Part shown: one piece after another, positions 1 to 8,413 of the stretch
How the letters are laid out: every line of letters begins with the position of its first letter
Position numbering within the stretch: position 1 is the stretch's first letter
NCBI GenBank assembly: GCA_002440665.1
Contig: DJUX01000039.1
Location: forward strand, 30,702-94,701
Length of the DNA: 64,000 nucleotides
Source of the DNA: Dechloromonas sp. UBA6271
GTDB lineage: Bacteria > Pseudomonadota > Gammaproteobacteria > Burkholderiales > Rhodocyclaceae
Reading direction: 5' to 3'
Program-made: the position numbers and the translations under genes
Notes under the pieces: model-generated
Told to the model about the DNA's origin: nothing
What the model saw: only the letters and a program-made list of their open reading frames with translations
Database searches by the model: none

Positions 1-155
1 TGGTGATCGCCACGGAGTGGAAGGAATTCCGCAGCCCTGACTTCGAAGCGATCAAGCAGACCTTGAAGAATCCAGTGATCTTCGACGGGCGCAACCTCTA
101 CGATCCGAAACTGGTGCGTAGTCTCGGTATCGAATACTTCGCCATCGGACGCTGA
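1..155 (+). CDS. ugd: UDP-glucose 6-dehydrogenase, C-terminal end (partial)
   Basis: An open frame enters from the left edge and stops with TGA at 153-155. It gives about 50 residues, including EWKEFRSPDF near the start and VIFDGRNLYDP in the middle. These are typical of the C-terminal nucleotide-sugar binding domain of UDP-glucose/GDP-mannose dehydrogenases, where the FDGRN motif is conserved. The enzyme oxidises UDP-glucose to UDP-glucuronate for surface polysaccharides. It lies 5 bp before hldA, so it probably shares an envelope-sugar operon. The substrate (UDP-glucose rather than another sugar) is inferred from the tail only. Confidence 0.8.
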   Translation, partial: VIATEWKEFRSPDFEAIKQTLKNPVIFDGRNLYDPKLVRSLGIEYFAIGR

Positions 156-160
156 GACGC

Positions 161-1087
161 ATGCTGGACAGGGTCAGGAATGTGCGTTTGCTGGTGGTGG
201 GCGACGTCATGCTCGATCGCTACTGGTTTGGCGAGGTGAGCCGGATTTCGCCGGAAGCGCCGGTGCCGGTGGTCAAGGTCGAGCGCCAGGAAGAGCGCCT
301 GGGCGGTGCCGCCAACGTGGCGCGCAATGCCGCTTCGCTGGGTGCCGTATCGGCCTTGCTCTCGGTTGTCGGCGACGACGAGGCGGGGCGGATTCTTGGC
401 CGCCTGCTCGAAGAGGGCCAAATCGATGCCAGCCTGCATGTCGACCGCGACATCGATACCATCGTCAAACTGCGCGTTATCGGCCGCCAGCAACAGCTGT
501 TGCGCATCGATTTCGAGACGCCGCCGTCGCACGAAATCCTGCAGGCCAAGCTCGCCGATTTCGAGAGCCGCGTCGCCCAGGCCGATGTTGTGATCCTCTC
601 CGACTATGGCAAGGGCGGGTTGACGCATATTTCTGAAATGATCCGCATTGCACGCGCCCACGACAAGCTGGTTTTGGTCGACCCCAAGGGCGACGAATGG
701 GGCAAATATGCCGGGGCGACGGTCATCACGCCGAACCGCTCCGAACTGCGGGAAGTCGTCGGGCGCTGGTCCTCGGAGGATGAACTGCTCGCCAAGGCGC
801 AGAAATTGCGCAACGAACTTGGACTCGAAGCCCTGCTCGTGACACGCAGCGAGGAAGGTATGACCCTGTTCGCCGACGACGGCATTCATCACCAGCCGGC
901 CCAGGCCCGTGAAGTCTTCGATGTCTCCGGTGCCGGCGATACCGTGATCGCCACGCTCGCCGTCATGCTTGCCGCCGGCGCCAGTTGGGCCGAAGCCATC
1001 CGGATCGCCAACGTTGCCGCCGGAATCGTCGTCGGCAAGTTGGGTACTGCCGTCGTCACCCGCGAAGAACTCGCCGCAGCACTGTAA
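161..1087 (+). CDS. hldA: D-glycero-beta-D-manno-heptose-7-phosphate kinase
   Basis: A 308-residue PfkB/ribokinase-fold kinase that phosphorylates heptose 7-phosphate at C1 for the lipopolysaccharide inner core. Visible motifs: RLGGAANVARNAASLGA near residues 47-61 (substrate-side glycine motif), DPKG at 174-177, and the catalytic anion hole DVSGAGD at 254-260 with Asp260 as the likely base. The length matches only the kinase half of E. coli HldE. The nucleotidyltransferase half is absent, so the adenylyltransferase must be encoded elsewhere. The start codon is 5 bp after ugd, and hldD follows after 9 bp, which fits one operon. Confidence 0.93.
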   Translation: MLDRVRNVRLLVVGDVMLDRYWFGEVSRISPEAPVPVVKVERQEERLGGAANVARNAASLGAVSALLSVVGDDEAGRILGRLLEEGQIDASLHVDRDIDTIVKLRVIGRQQQLLRIDFETPPSHEILQAKLADFESRVAQADVVILSDYGKGGLTHISEMIRIARAHDKLVLVDPKGDEWGKYAGATVITPNRSELREVVGRWSSEDELLAKAQKLRNELGLEALLVTRSEEGMTLFADDGIHHQPAQAREVFDVSGAGDTVIATLAVMLAAGASWAEAIRIANVAAGIVVGKLGTAVVTREELAAAL

Positions 1088-1096
1088 GGAAAAACC

Positions 1097-2095
1097 ATGT
1101 ACATCGTCGTCACCGGCGCCGCCGGCTTCATTGGTTCCAACATCGTCAAGGCGCTCAATGAGCGCGGCGTGACCAACATCATCGCCGTCGACAACCTGAC
1201 CAAGGCCGACAAGTTCCGGAATCTGATCGATTGCGACATCGTCGATTACCTCGACAAGCACGACTTCATCGCGCGCGTCCAGGCCGGCCATTTCGACGGT
1301 GAGATCGACGCCATTTTCCATGAGGGCGCCTGCTCCGATACCATGGAGACCGATGGCCATTACATGATGGAGAACAACTACCGCTACTCGATGATCCTGC
1401 TCGACTGGTGTCTCGATCAGGACGTGCAGTTCCTCTACGCCTCGAGCGCGGCGACCTATGGCGGCAGCAGCGTGTTCAAGGAAGAGCGCCAGTACGAAGG
1501 CCCGCTCAACGTCTACGGTTACTCCAAGTTCCTGTTCGACCAGATCGTCCGCCAGCGTCTGGCGCAGAATCCGTCGTCGCAGATCGTCGGCTTCCGCTAC
1601 TTCAACGTCTATGGTCCGCGCGAAACGCACAAGGGGCGCATGGCCTCGGTCGCTTTTCACAACTTCAACCAGTTCCGCGCCGACGGCAAGGTCAAGTTGT
1701 TCGAAGGTTCGCACGGTTACCCGGACGGCGGCCAGCAGCGCGATTTCGTTTTCGTCGGCGATGTTGCCAAGGTCAATCTCTTCTTCCTCGACCATCCCGA
1801 GAAATCCGGCATCTTCAATCTCGGCTCCGGTCGGGCGCAGAGCTTCAACGATGTCGCGGTTGCTGCGGTCAACGGCTGCCGCAAGGCAAAAAGCGAAGCA
1901 CCGCTGACACTGGAAGAACTGCGGGCACAGGGTTTGCTGGAGTACGTCGCCTTCCCCGAGGCGCTGAAGGGCAAGTATCAGGCATTCACGCAGGGCGATC
2001 TGACCAAACTGCGTGCGGCCGGCTACGATGCGCCGATGGCCACGGTCGAGGAGGGCGTCTCCCAATATATCGAGTGGCTACAGCGCAATGTATAA
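1097..2095 (+). CDS. hldD: ADP-L-glycero-D-manno-heptose 6-epimerase
   Basis: A 332-residue extended short-chain dehydrogenase-type epimerase that converts ADP-D-glycero- to ADP-L-glycero-manno-heptose, the last step of heptose donor synthesis. The NADP-binding glycine motif GAAGFIGS is at residues 7-14. The catalytic Tyr140-x3-Lys144 pair is in VYGYSKF, and SSAATYG at 116-122 supplies the serine/threonine. The family-specific RYFNVYGPRE segment follows. Cytosolic. It follows hldA closely, and its last 8 bases overlap the cysM start. Confidence 0.95.
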   Translation: MYIVVTGAAGFIGSNIVKALNERGVTNIIAVDNLTKADKFRNLIDCDIVDYLDKHDFIARVQAGHFDGEIDAIFHEGACSDTMETDGHYMMENNYRYSMILLDWCLDQDVQFLYASSAATYGGSSVFKEERQYEGPLNVYGYSKFLFDQIVRQRLAQNPSSQIVGFRYFNVYGPRETHKGRMASVAFHNFNQFRADGKVKLFEGSHGYPDGGQQRDFVFVGDVAKVNLFFLDHPEKSGIFNLGSGRAQSFNDVAVAAVNGCRKAKSEAPLTLEELRAQGLLEYVAFPEALKGKYQAFTQGDLTKLRAAGYDAPMATVEEGVSQYIEWLQRNV

Positions 2096-2987
2096 AACCC
2101 TGCAGGATTTTGTCGGAAACACGCCGCTGGTTCGTCTGGTGCGCATTCCCGGTGCCGACAATGACCGGCGCGGCAACGTGATTCTTGCCAAGCTGGAAGG
2201 CAACAACCCGGCCGGTTCGGTGAAGGATCGCCCGGCGCTGTCGATGATCGTCCATGCCGAGGCGCGTGGCGACATCAAGCCGGGCGACACGCTGATCGAG
2301 GCGACCTCCGGCAATACCGGCATCGCGCTGGCCATGGCGGCGGCGATGAAGGGTTACAAGATGATCCTGGTCATGCCGGAAAACCAGAGCATCGAGCGCC
2401 GCCAGACCATGCGCGCCTTCGGCGCCGAACTGGTGCTGACGCCCAAGGACGGCGGTATGGAACTGTGTCGCGACGTTGCCGAACGGATGCGCGACGAAGG
2501 CAAGGGCATCATCCTCGACCAGTTCGCCAACCCGGACAACCCGCTTGCCCACTTCGAAGGTACCGGCCCGGAAATCTGGCGCGATGCCGAAGGCAAGATC
2601 ACCCATTTCGTTTCCAGTATGGGAACGACCGGCACCATCATGGGCACCTCGGCCTTTCTCAAGAAGCAGAACCAGGCGATCCAGATCGTCGGTTGCCAGC
2701 CGGAAGAGGGCAGCCAGATCCCCGGCATCCGCAAGTGGCCGGAAGCCTATTTGCCGAAGATTTTCGATAGAAGCCGGGTCGACCGCGTCGAGAACGTCAG
2801 TCAGGCCGATGCCGAGGCGATGACGCGGCGCCTCGCCATGGAAGAAGGCATCTTCGCCGGCATTTCCTCGGGCGGCGCATTGGCCGTGGCGCTGCGCCTG
2901 TCGCAGGAACTGGAAAACGCAGTCATCGTCACAATCGTCTGCGACCGCGGCGACCGCTACCTGTCGACAGGTGTCTTTCCCGCATGA
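2088..2987 (+). CDS. cysM: cysteine synthase B (O-acetylserine sulfhydrylase)
   Basis: A PLP-dependent enzyme of 299 residues making cysteine from O-acetylserine and sulfide or thiosulfate. The PLP lysine is in NNPAGSVKDRPA (about residues 39-50), the substrate loop is SGNTG (about 71-75), and the phosphate-binding loop GTTGT is near 177. The length and the SVKDR form match CysM rather than CysK. The ATG at 2088 is preferred because it begins the family-typical MYKTLQDFVGNTPLVRL. An earlier in-frame start would run through hldD. It overlaps hldD by 8 bp and the next gene by 4 bp, so translational coupling is likely. Confidence 0.93.
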   Translation: MYKTLQDFVGNTPLVRLVRIPGADNDRRGNVILAKLEGNNPAGSVKDRPALSMIVHAEARGDIKPGDTLIEATSGNTGIALAMAAAMKGYKMILVMPENQSIERRQTMRAFGAELVLTPKDGGMELCRDVAERMRDEGKGIILDQFANPDNPLAHFEGTGPEIWRDAEGKITHFVSSMGTTGTIMGTSAFLKKQNQAIQIVGCQPEEGSQIPGIRKWPEAYLPKIFDRSRVDRVENVSQADAEAMTRRLAMEEGIFAGISSGGALAVALRLSQELENAVIVTIVCDRGDRYLSTGVFPA

Positions 2988-3769
2988 AACCGGTCCTGGT
3001 CTTCGATATCGAGACCATTCCGGATGTGGCCGGCCTGCGTCGGCTGAACGACCTGCCGGGTGCGCTTTCCGACGACGAAGTCGCTGAACTCGCTTTCCAG
3101 CAGCGCCGGGCCAAGACTGGCCATGACTTCCTGCAACTGCACCTGCAACGGGTCGTCACCATTTCCTGCGTGTTGCGCACCAGCGAAGGCCTGAAGGTCT
3201 GGTCGCTGTCCGAGCCGGATCTGAACGAAGGTGCGATCATCCAGCGCTTCTTCGACGGCATCGAGAAATTCACGCCGCAGATCGTTTCCTGGAATGGCAG
3301 CGGCTTCGACCTGCCGGTGCTGCACTATCGCGGCATGCTGCATGGCGTGGCCGCACCGCGCTACTGGGATCTCGGTGATGGCGACTATGCTGACAGCCGC
3401 GATTTCAAGTGGAACAACTACATCAGCCGCTACCACACGCGCCATCTCGACCTGATGGACCTGCTGGCCCTGTACAACCCTCGCGCCAACGCGCCGCTCG
3501 ACGACCTGGCCAAGCTGTTCGGCTTTCCCGGCAAGCTCGGCATGGATGGCAGCAAGGTCTGGGAGGCCTGGCAGGCCGGCAAAAGCGCTGAAATCCGCGA
3601 CTACTGCGAAACCGACGTCATCAATACCTATCTGGTCTATAACCGTTTCCGTCGCCTGCGCGGTGAACTGACGGCGGAAGAAGAGGCGGCCGAAGCCGGG
3701 TTCGTGAAGGTGCAGCTCGCCAAGATCGGCGCCCTGCACTGGCAAGAGTTTCTCGCTGCCTGGGGCTGA
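2984..3769 (+). CDS. predicted PolB-type 3'-5' exonuclease
   Basis: A 261-residue protein of the family described as 3'-5' exonucleases related to the exonuclease domain of DNA polymerase B (DEDDy fold). All three exonuclease motifs are visible: DIETIP near residue 8 (Exo I, Asp and Glu), WNGSGFDLPVL near 103 (Exo II, Asp) and YCETDVINTY near 207 (Exo III, Tyr-x3-Asp). It has no polymerase domain. It starts in an ATGA overlap with cysM, which suggests co-expression without implying a shared pathway. The substrate and biological role are not known from sequence. Confidence 0.85.
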   Translation: MKPVLVFDIETIPDVAGLRRLNDLPGALSDDEVAELAFQQRRAKTGHDFLQLHLQRVVTISCVLRTSEGLKVWSLSEPDLNEGAIIQRFFDGIEKFTPQIVSWNGSGFDLPVLHYRGMLHGVAAPRYWDLGDGDYADSRDFKWNNYISRYHTRHLDLMDLLALYNPRANAPLDDLAKLFGFPGKLGMDGSKVWEAWQAGKSAEIRDYCETDVINTYLVYNRFRRLRGELTAEEEAAEAGFVKVQLAKIGALHWQEFLAAWG

Positions 3770-3793
3770 CTCCCGGTAGCACAGCGTTATAAT
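3766..3793 (+). promoter_or_regulatory. probable sigma-70 promoter for ppa
   Basis: A perfect TATAAT at 3788-3793 is preceded by CTGACT at 3766-3771 with a 16-bp spacer. It lies 37 bp before the ppa ATG and overlaps the end of the exonuclease gene. Confidence 0.6.
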
Positions 3794-3830
3794 CACAAGT
3801 TCTCAAACCACAAACTGCAGAGAGACAACG

Positions 3831-4379
3831 ATGGCCCTTAACAACGTTCCTTCCGGCAAGTCCCTTCCCGACGATTTCAACGTCATCATCGAAATTTCCG
3901 CGCATTCCGAGCCGGTCAAGTATGAGGTCGACAAGGAAAGCGGCGCGATCTTCGTCGATCGCTTCATGTCCACTTCGATGCACTACCCGTGCAACTACGG
4001 CTACATCCCGCACACCATCGCCGGTGATGGAGATCCGGTCGACGTGCTGGTCGTTGCGCCGTTCTCCCTGCCGCCGGGCGTTGTCGTCCGCTGCCGCCCG
4101 CTCGGCCAGCTGTCGATGACCGACGAAGCTGGCGACGATGCCAAGCTGCTGGCCGTGCCGGTCGACAAGCTGACCCCGCTCTACAAGGACGTCAAGTCCT
4201 TCGAAGACATGCCGCAACTGCTGCGTGACCAGATTGCCCACTTCTTCGCGCACTACAAGGATCTTGAAAAAGGCAAGTGGGTCAAGGTCAACGGCTGGGA
4301 AGGCATCGATGCCGCCAGAAAAGAAATCACCGATGGTATCCAGCGTTTCAACGACGCGAAAGACAAGCCGAACTACTAA
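3831..4379 (+). CDS. ppa: inorganic pyrophosphatase (family I)
   Basis: A 182-residue soluble family I pyrophosphatase. It hydrolyses pyrophosphate from biosynthetic reactions and so pulls them forward. The signature DGDPVDVLV (about residues 66-74) supplies the metal-binding aspartates. KYEVDKESG and FVDRFM carry the lysine, glutamate and arginine of the active site, and YPCNYGY carries the conserved tyrosine. The length is standard. It has its own likely promoter just upstream and ends 6 bp before nadE. A second, divergent homologue lies at 62,053-62,562. Confidence 0.96.
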   Translation: MALNNVPSGKSLPDDFNVIIEISAHSEPVKYEVDKESGAIFVDRFMSTSMHYPCNYGYIPHTIAGDGDPVDVLVVAPFSLPPGVVVRCRPLGQLSMTDEAGDDAKLLAVPVDKLTPLYKDVKSFEDMPQLLRDQIAHFFAHYKDLEKGKWVKVNGWEGIDAARKEITDGIQRFNDAKDKPNY

Positions 4380-4385
4380 GCTGTC

Positions 4386-6005
4386 ATGTTGCGGATCGCC
4401 GTTGCCCAGTTCAACGCCACCGTCGGCGACCTGACGGGCAACGTCGAACGCATCATCGCCTGTGCTGCCGAGGCCAAAGCCCGCGGCGCGCAGGTGCTGC
4501 TGACGCCGGAACTGGCGTTATGTGGCTACCCGCCGGAAGACCTGCTGCTGCGCCCGGATTTCTACCGGGCCTGCAGTCGGGCACTGGACGATCTGGCAGG
4601 CCGGGTCAAGGGCATTGCCCCAGGGTTGGCAATCGTCGTCGGCCATCCGGAAGAACATGCAGGCCGCCGCTACAACGCGGCCACTGTCATTGAAAATGGC
4701 CATAAAAAAGCGGTTTACCGCAAGATTCGCCTGCCTAATTACGAAGTTTTCGATGAAAAGCGCTATTTCGACGCCGGCAGTGAAGCCTGTATCGTCACGC
4801 TCGGCGGTGTGCGCTGCGGCATCAACATCTGCGCCGATATCTGGGAAGCCGGGGCGGCCGAACTGGCGCATGGTGCCGGTGCCGAACTGCTGCTTGTCCT
4901 CAACGCCTCGCCCTGCCATCTCGAAAAGCACCAGCAGCGGGCGCAGGTTCTGGGCGAACGGATTGCGGCGACCGGCATTCCCGCCATCTACGCCAACCTG
5001 GTTGGCGGTCAGGATGAGCTGGTTTTCGACGGCGCCTCCTTCGCCCTCGATGCCCAAGGCAACTGCCGCATGCGCCTGCCGCAGTTCGCGGAAGCGCTTG
5101 GCATTGTCGATTACGCTGCCGGCCGACTGCGCTCTGACGACCTTGCCGGCGAATTGCCGGTCGAGGCCGAAGCCTATCAGGCGCTGGTTCTCGGTGTGCG
5201 CGACTACATTGGCAAGAGTGGTTTCAAGGGTGTGATCATCGGCCTCTCGGGCGGCATCGATTCGGCGCTGACCCTGGCTGTTGCGGTCGACGCGCTGGGG
5301 GCGGAAAAAGTGCGTGCGGTGATGATGCCGTCGCCTTACACGGCGCAGATGAGTCTCGACGATTCACGCGAGATGATCCGCACACTTGGCGTACTCTATG
5401 ACGAGATTGCCATCGCGCCGGCGATGACGACCTATACGGCGATGCTCGACCCGCTGTTTGCCGGCCTGCCGGCCGATACGACCGAGGAGAACATCCAGGC
5501 GCGCATCCGTGGCAACATCCTGATGGCCCTGTCCAACAAGACCGGCGCGCTCGTGCTGACCACCGGCAACAAGTCGGAAATGGCCGTCGGCTACTGCACT
5601 TTGTACGGCGACATGGCTGGGGGCTTCGCCGTCATCAAGGACGTCTACAAAACGCTGGTCTACCGCCTGTCGCGCTACCGCAACACGCTTTCGCCGGTGA
5701 TCCCGGAAAACATCATTGTCCGTCCGCCTTCTGCCGAACTGAAGCCGGACCAGACTGACCAGGATTCGCTGCCGCCCTACGAAATCCTCGACGCCATCGT
5801 CCGTGGTTACATGGAAGAGGATCGCAGCCCGCGCGAGATCATCGCTGCCGGCCTGCCGGAAGAGGCGGTGCGCCGTGTCGTGCGCCTGCTGCGCATTGCC
5901 GAATACAAGCGCCGCCAGGCGCCGGTCGGCATCCGCATCACGCCGCGTGGCTTTGGCAAGGATTGGCGGTATCCTATTACCAACCGTTATCAAGACGAAT
6001 TCTGA
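4386..6005 (+). CDS. nadE: glutamine-dependent NAD+ synthetase
   Basis: A 539-residue two-domain enzyme that amidates nicotinate adenine dinucleotide to NAD+. The N-terminal nitrilase-type glutaminase shows the Glu (PELALCGYPPED), Lys (YRKIRLPNYEVFDE) and Cys (INICADIWE) triad. The C-terminal ATP pyrophosphatase domain begins near residue 275 with the P-loop GLSGGIDSALT and has TTGNKSE further on. The length fits the single-chain bacterial form. It is immediately upstream of glnB, a common betaproteobacterial arrangement that places NAD synthesis next to nitrogen sensing. Confidence 0.95.
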   Translation: MLRIAVAQFNATVGDLTGNVERIIACAAEAKARGAQVLLTPELALCGYPPEDLLLRPDFYRACSRALDDLAGRVKGIAPGLAIVVGHPEEHAGRRYNAATVIENGHKKAVYRKIRLPNYEVFDEKRYFDAGSEACIVTLGGVRCGINICADIWEAGAAELAHGAGAELLLVLNASPCHLEKHQQRAQVLGERIAATGIPAIYANLVGGQDELVFDGASFALDAQGNCRMRLPQFAEALGIVDYAAGRLRSDDLAGELPVEAEAYQALVLGVRDYIGKSGFKGVIIGLSGGIDSALTLAVAVDALGAEKVRAVMMPSPYTAQMSLDDSREMIRTLGVLYDEIAIAPAMTTYTAMLDPLFAGLPADTTEENIQARIRGNILMALSNKTGALVLTTGNKSEMAVGYCTLYGDMAGGFAVIKDVYKTLVYRLSRYRNTLSPVIPENIIVRPPSAELKPDQTDQDSLPPYEILDAIVRGYMEEDRSPREIIAAGLPEEAVRRVVRLLRIAEYKRRQAPVGIRITPRGFGKDWRYPITNRYQDEF

Positions 6006-6030
6006 GAAACCGAAGCAAGAGGAAAGAGAC

Positions 6031-6369
6031 ATGAAAAAAATCGAAGCCATCATCAAGCCCTTCAAACTCGACGAAGTACGCGAAGCGTTGTCGGAAGTCG
6101 GCATCACCGGCCTGACGGTAACCGAGGTCAAGGGTTTCGGCCGCCAGAAAGGCCACACCGAGTTGTACCGCGGCGCCGAATACGTGGTCGATTTCCTGCC
6201 CAAGATCAAGATCGAGATCGTCGTCAATTCCGACAATGCCGATGCTGCCATCGAAGCCATCATCAAGGCGGCGCGTACGGGCAAGATCGGTGACGGCAAG
6301 ATTTTCGTGATGCCGATCGAGCAGGTTGTGCGTATCCGGACTGGCGAAACCGACGAAGCGGCAGTCTGA
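6031..6369 (+). CDS. glnB: nitrogen regulatory protein P-II
   Basis: A 112-residue PII trimer subunit that senses 2-oxoglutarate, ATP/ADP and glutamine, and controls NtrB, GlnE or other targets. The T-loop YRGAEYVVDF has the uridylylation site Tyr51, and TGKIGDGKIFV near residue 82 is the ATP-binding B-loop. The ATG at 6031 is preceded by AGAGGAAAGAG and gives the canonical MKKIEAIIKPFKL start. Upstream in-frame codons overlap nadE and are not used. The sequence looks like GlnB rather than an amtB-linked GlnK, and no amtB is adjacent. Confidence 0.94.
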   Translation: MKKIEAIIKPFKLDEVREALSEVGITGLTVTEVKGFGRQKGHTELYRGAEYVVDFLPKIKIEIVVNSDNADAAIEAIIKAARTGKIGDGKIFVMPIEQVVRIRTGETDEAAV

Positions 6370-6384
6370 CCAGGAGGGGAAGAT

Positions 6385-6738
6385 ATGGACGAGCAGCAGG
6401 ATTTTGATATTCCGGCCCTCAAGGCAAAGCTGGTGGGCTACCTAGGGCCAGATGCCGCGAAATACCCGGTGCTTGTGGAGCAGCAATTTCCCCGGATCCT
6501 TGAAAGAATAGTTGCGCTTTGGGGAAAATCGGGGCTCGATACTTTTCTTGAGGAACTCATGGTTACCAAGCGTCCCGGACGTAAGGGTTTTCCACATGAT
6601 GTGGCGCTTGAAATATTCCGCTTGGCCACGTTGCACGGTGCCTTGGGTCTGACACCGAATACCTCGCTGGGTACGGCATGGGACTGGGTCGAGGATACTG
6701 AACTATTCAAGCGCGAATTCGCAAAGAACCAGAAATAA
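6385..6738 (+). CDS. conserved hypothetical protein (117 aa)
   Basis: I do not recognise a family. It is a 117-residue soluble, mixed-charge protein with a PGRKGFPHDVALEIFRL stretch and a predicted helical character, without signal peptide or membrane segment. A strong ribosome binding site (AGGAGGGGAAG) precedes the ATG, and it lies 15 bp after glnB, so it is a real gene probably co-transcribed with glnB. Its C-terminus faces the convergent smr gene 22 bp away. Confidence 0.7.
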   Translation: MDEQQDFDIPALKAKLVGYLGPDAAKYPVLVEQQFPRILERIVALWGKSGLDTFLEELMVTKRPGRKGFPHDVALEIFRLATLHGALGLTPNTSLGTAWDWVEDTELFKREFAKNQK

Positions 6739-6760
6739 TAATTGGCCGGACTGCCGTCGT

Positions 6761-7360
6761 TCAGGGCGGCGGGGCGGCCTTTCGTTGCGTGCTCAGCAGT
6801 ACGATGACGGCACCTTCGCCGCCGTCCTGCGGTTTTGCCTGGCAGTAGGCGAGTATTTCATTCCTTTGCATCAGCCAGCCGCGTACCAGGCGGCGCAGCA
6901 CCGCCTGCTTGCCGGGTGATCCCAACCCTTTGCCGTGAATGATGCGCACGCAACGTACGCCGCGCTTCAATGACTGGGCAAGGAAGCTGGCCAGAAGCGC
7001 GCGTGCTTCCTCGCGATTCAGTCCGTGCAGGTCGGTTTCGTCCTGGATAATCCAGCGCCCGCGTCGCAAGTCGCGGAGAACGCTGGCGGCCAGGCTTGGC
7101 CGCAGGTAGCTGGGCTCGTCACCACCTTCCAGGCGGTCCTGCAGGGCGATTGGCCCATGCAGGCTTTCATGCAGAGCCGCGCGCTCGTCGGCCAGATGCT
7201 GCAGCGGACGCGGTGGCGGTAGCGGACCGCCGAGATGTACGCGCCCCGATTCCGGCAGTGGCCGGGTATCCGCCACCGCTGCCCGAAATGCCGCGAGATC
7301 GTCGGGGTCGATCAAGTTTGACGGGTCCCTAGCCGAGTTGGTCGAGGTAGCGTTCGGCAT
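6761..7360 (-). CDS. Smr domain protein (MutS2-like endonuclease domain)
   Basis: A 199-residue protein ending in an Smr domain. Visible are the DLHGLNREEA motif (about residues 113-122) and RIIHGKGLGSPG (about 139-150), the two hallmark segments of the Smr fold, which can nick nucleic acids. The N-terminal 90 residues are low-complexity and proline-rich. The ATG at 7360 overlaps trxB by 32 bp. A TTG at 7315 would remove the overlap, so the start is uncertain. The cellular role of stand-alone Smr proteins is not clear. Confidence 0.85.
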   Translation of the reverse strand: MPNATSTNSARDPSNLIDPDDLAAFRAAVADTRPLPESGRVHLGGPLPPPRPLQHLADERAALHESLHGPIALQDRLEGGDEPSYLRPSLAASVLRDLRRGRWIIQDETDLHGLNREEARALLASFLAQSLKRGVRCVRIIHGKGLGSPGKQAVLRRLVRGWLMQRNEILAYCQAKPQDGGEGAVIVLLSTQRKAAPPP

Positions 7361-8285
7361 CCAGCGCCGCCATGCAGCCGGTTCCTGCCGAGGTGCAGGC
7401 CTGGCGATAGATGTGATCCTGAACGTCGCCGGCGGCGAAGACGCCAGGAATGCTGGTCTGCGTCGCGTTGCCCGAGCGCCCGGACTGGGTCACGATATAG
7501 CCACTTTCCATCTCGAGCTGGCCGGTGAAGATATCGGTGTTCGGCTTGTGGCCAATGGCGATGAAGACCCCGAAGACATCGACGTTCTGCGTGGCGCCGG
7601 TTTGCGTGCTCTTGACGCGCAGGCCGGTAACGCCAGTGTCGTCGCCAAGGACTTCGTCCAGCGTGAAATTGCGCAGGATGGTGATCTTGCCGGCCTTCTC
7701 CTTTTCGAACAGCTTGTCCTGCAGGATTTTTTCCGACTTGAAGCTGTCTCGGCGATGGATCAGCGTGACATGACTGGCGATATTGGCCAGGTAGAGTGCT
7801 TCCTCGACGGCGGTGTTGCCGCCCCCGACGACGGCGACTGCCTTGTTGCGATAGAAAAACCCATCGCAGGTGGCGCAGGCCGAAACCCCCTTGCCGGAAA
7901 ATTTCTCTTCAGAGGGCAGGCCGAGATATTGTGCCGAGGCACCGGTGGCGATGATCAGCGCGTCGCAGGTATACGTGCCGGCATCGCCGGTCAGCGTAAA
8001 CGGCTTCTGCGTCAACTGCGTTGTGTGAATATGATCGAAAACGATTTCGGTATCGAAACGGCGGGCATGCGCCTCGAAGCGGGCCATCAGGTCCGGGCCT
8101 TGCACGCCGTCGGCATCGGCCGGCCAGTTGTCGACATCGGTCGTCGTCATCAGTTGGCCGCCCTGGGCGAGTCCGGTGATCAGCAGCGGTTTCAGGTTGG
8201 CGCGGGCAGCATAGACGGCAGCGGTGTAACCGGCGGGGCCGGAGCCCAGAATGATCAGGCGACTGTGACGAACGGCTTGGGACAT
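7329..8285 (-). CDS. trxB: thioredoxin reductase
   Basis: A 318-residue FAD/NADPH flavoenzyme that reduces thioredoxin. The FAD-binding GSGPAGYTAAVYAAR is at residues 14-28, the redox-active Cys-x2-Cys is in SACATCDGFF near 135-138, the NADPH motif GGGNTAVEEAL follows, and the C-terminal FAD segment is FAAGDVQD. Length and motif order are canonical for low-molecular-weight TrxB. It is transcribed away from the crp-like gene, with about 130 bp between the two starts holding both promoters. Confidence 0.96.
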   Translation of the reverse strand: MSQAVRHSRLIILGSGPAGYTAAVYAARANLKPLLITGLAQGGQLMTTTDVDNWPADADGVQGPDLMARFEAHARRFDTEIVFDHIHTTQLTQKPFTLTGDAGTYTCDALIIATGASAQYLGLPSEEKFSGKGVSACATCDGFFYRNKAVAVVGGGNTAVEEALYLANIASHVTLIHRRDSFKSEKILQDKLFEKEKAGKITILRNFTLDEVLGDDTGVTGLRVKSTQTGATQNVDVFGVFIAIGHKPNTDIFTGQLEMESGYIVTQSGRSGNATQTSIPGVFAAGDVQDHIYRQACTSAGTGCMAALDAERYLDQLG

Positions 8286-8355
8286 GGTGATCCTCGATGA
8301 TGGTTGATCGGCAAATTATAGCCTCCATCGACCGGCTGATTTTTCCCCGGTTCCC

Positions 8356-8382
8356 TTGAAAATTGCGAATTGAGTTTATAAT
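8356..8382 (+). promoter_or_regulatory. probable promoter of the Crp/Fnr-family gene
   Basis: TTGAAA at 8356-8361 and a perfect TATAAT at 8377-8382 are separated by 15 bp, slightly short. They lie 32 bp before the chosen ATG. The position also argues against the earlier in-frame start at 8363, which would lie inside the promoter. Confidence 0.55.
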
Positions 8383-8413
8383 CTTCGCGCAACTCCATGA
8401 AGGGAAATGCTTT

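Noticed and set aside
98..2065. 655-codon open frame on the minus strand opposite hldA and hldD
   Set aside because: It is an antisense frame created by the codon bias of high-GC genes; the plus strand holds two clear enzymes, and the antisense product has no recognisable motif.
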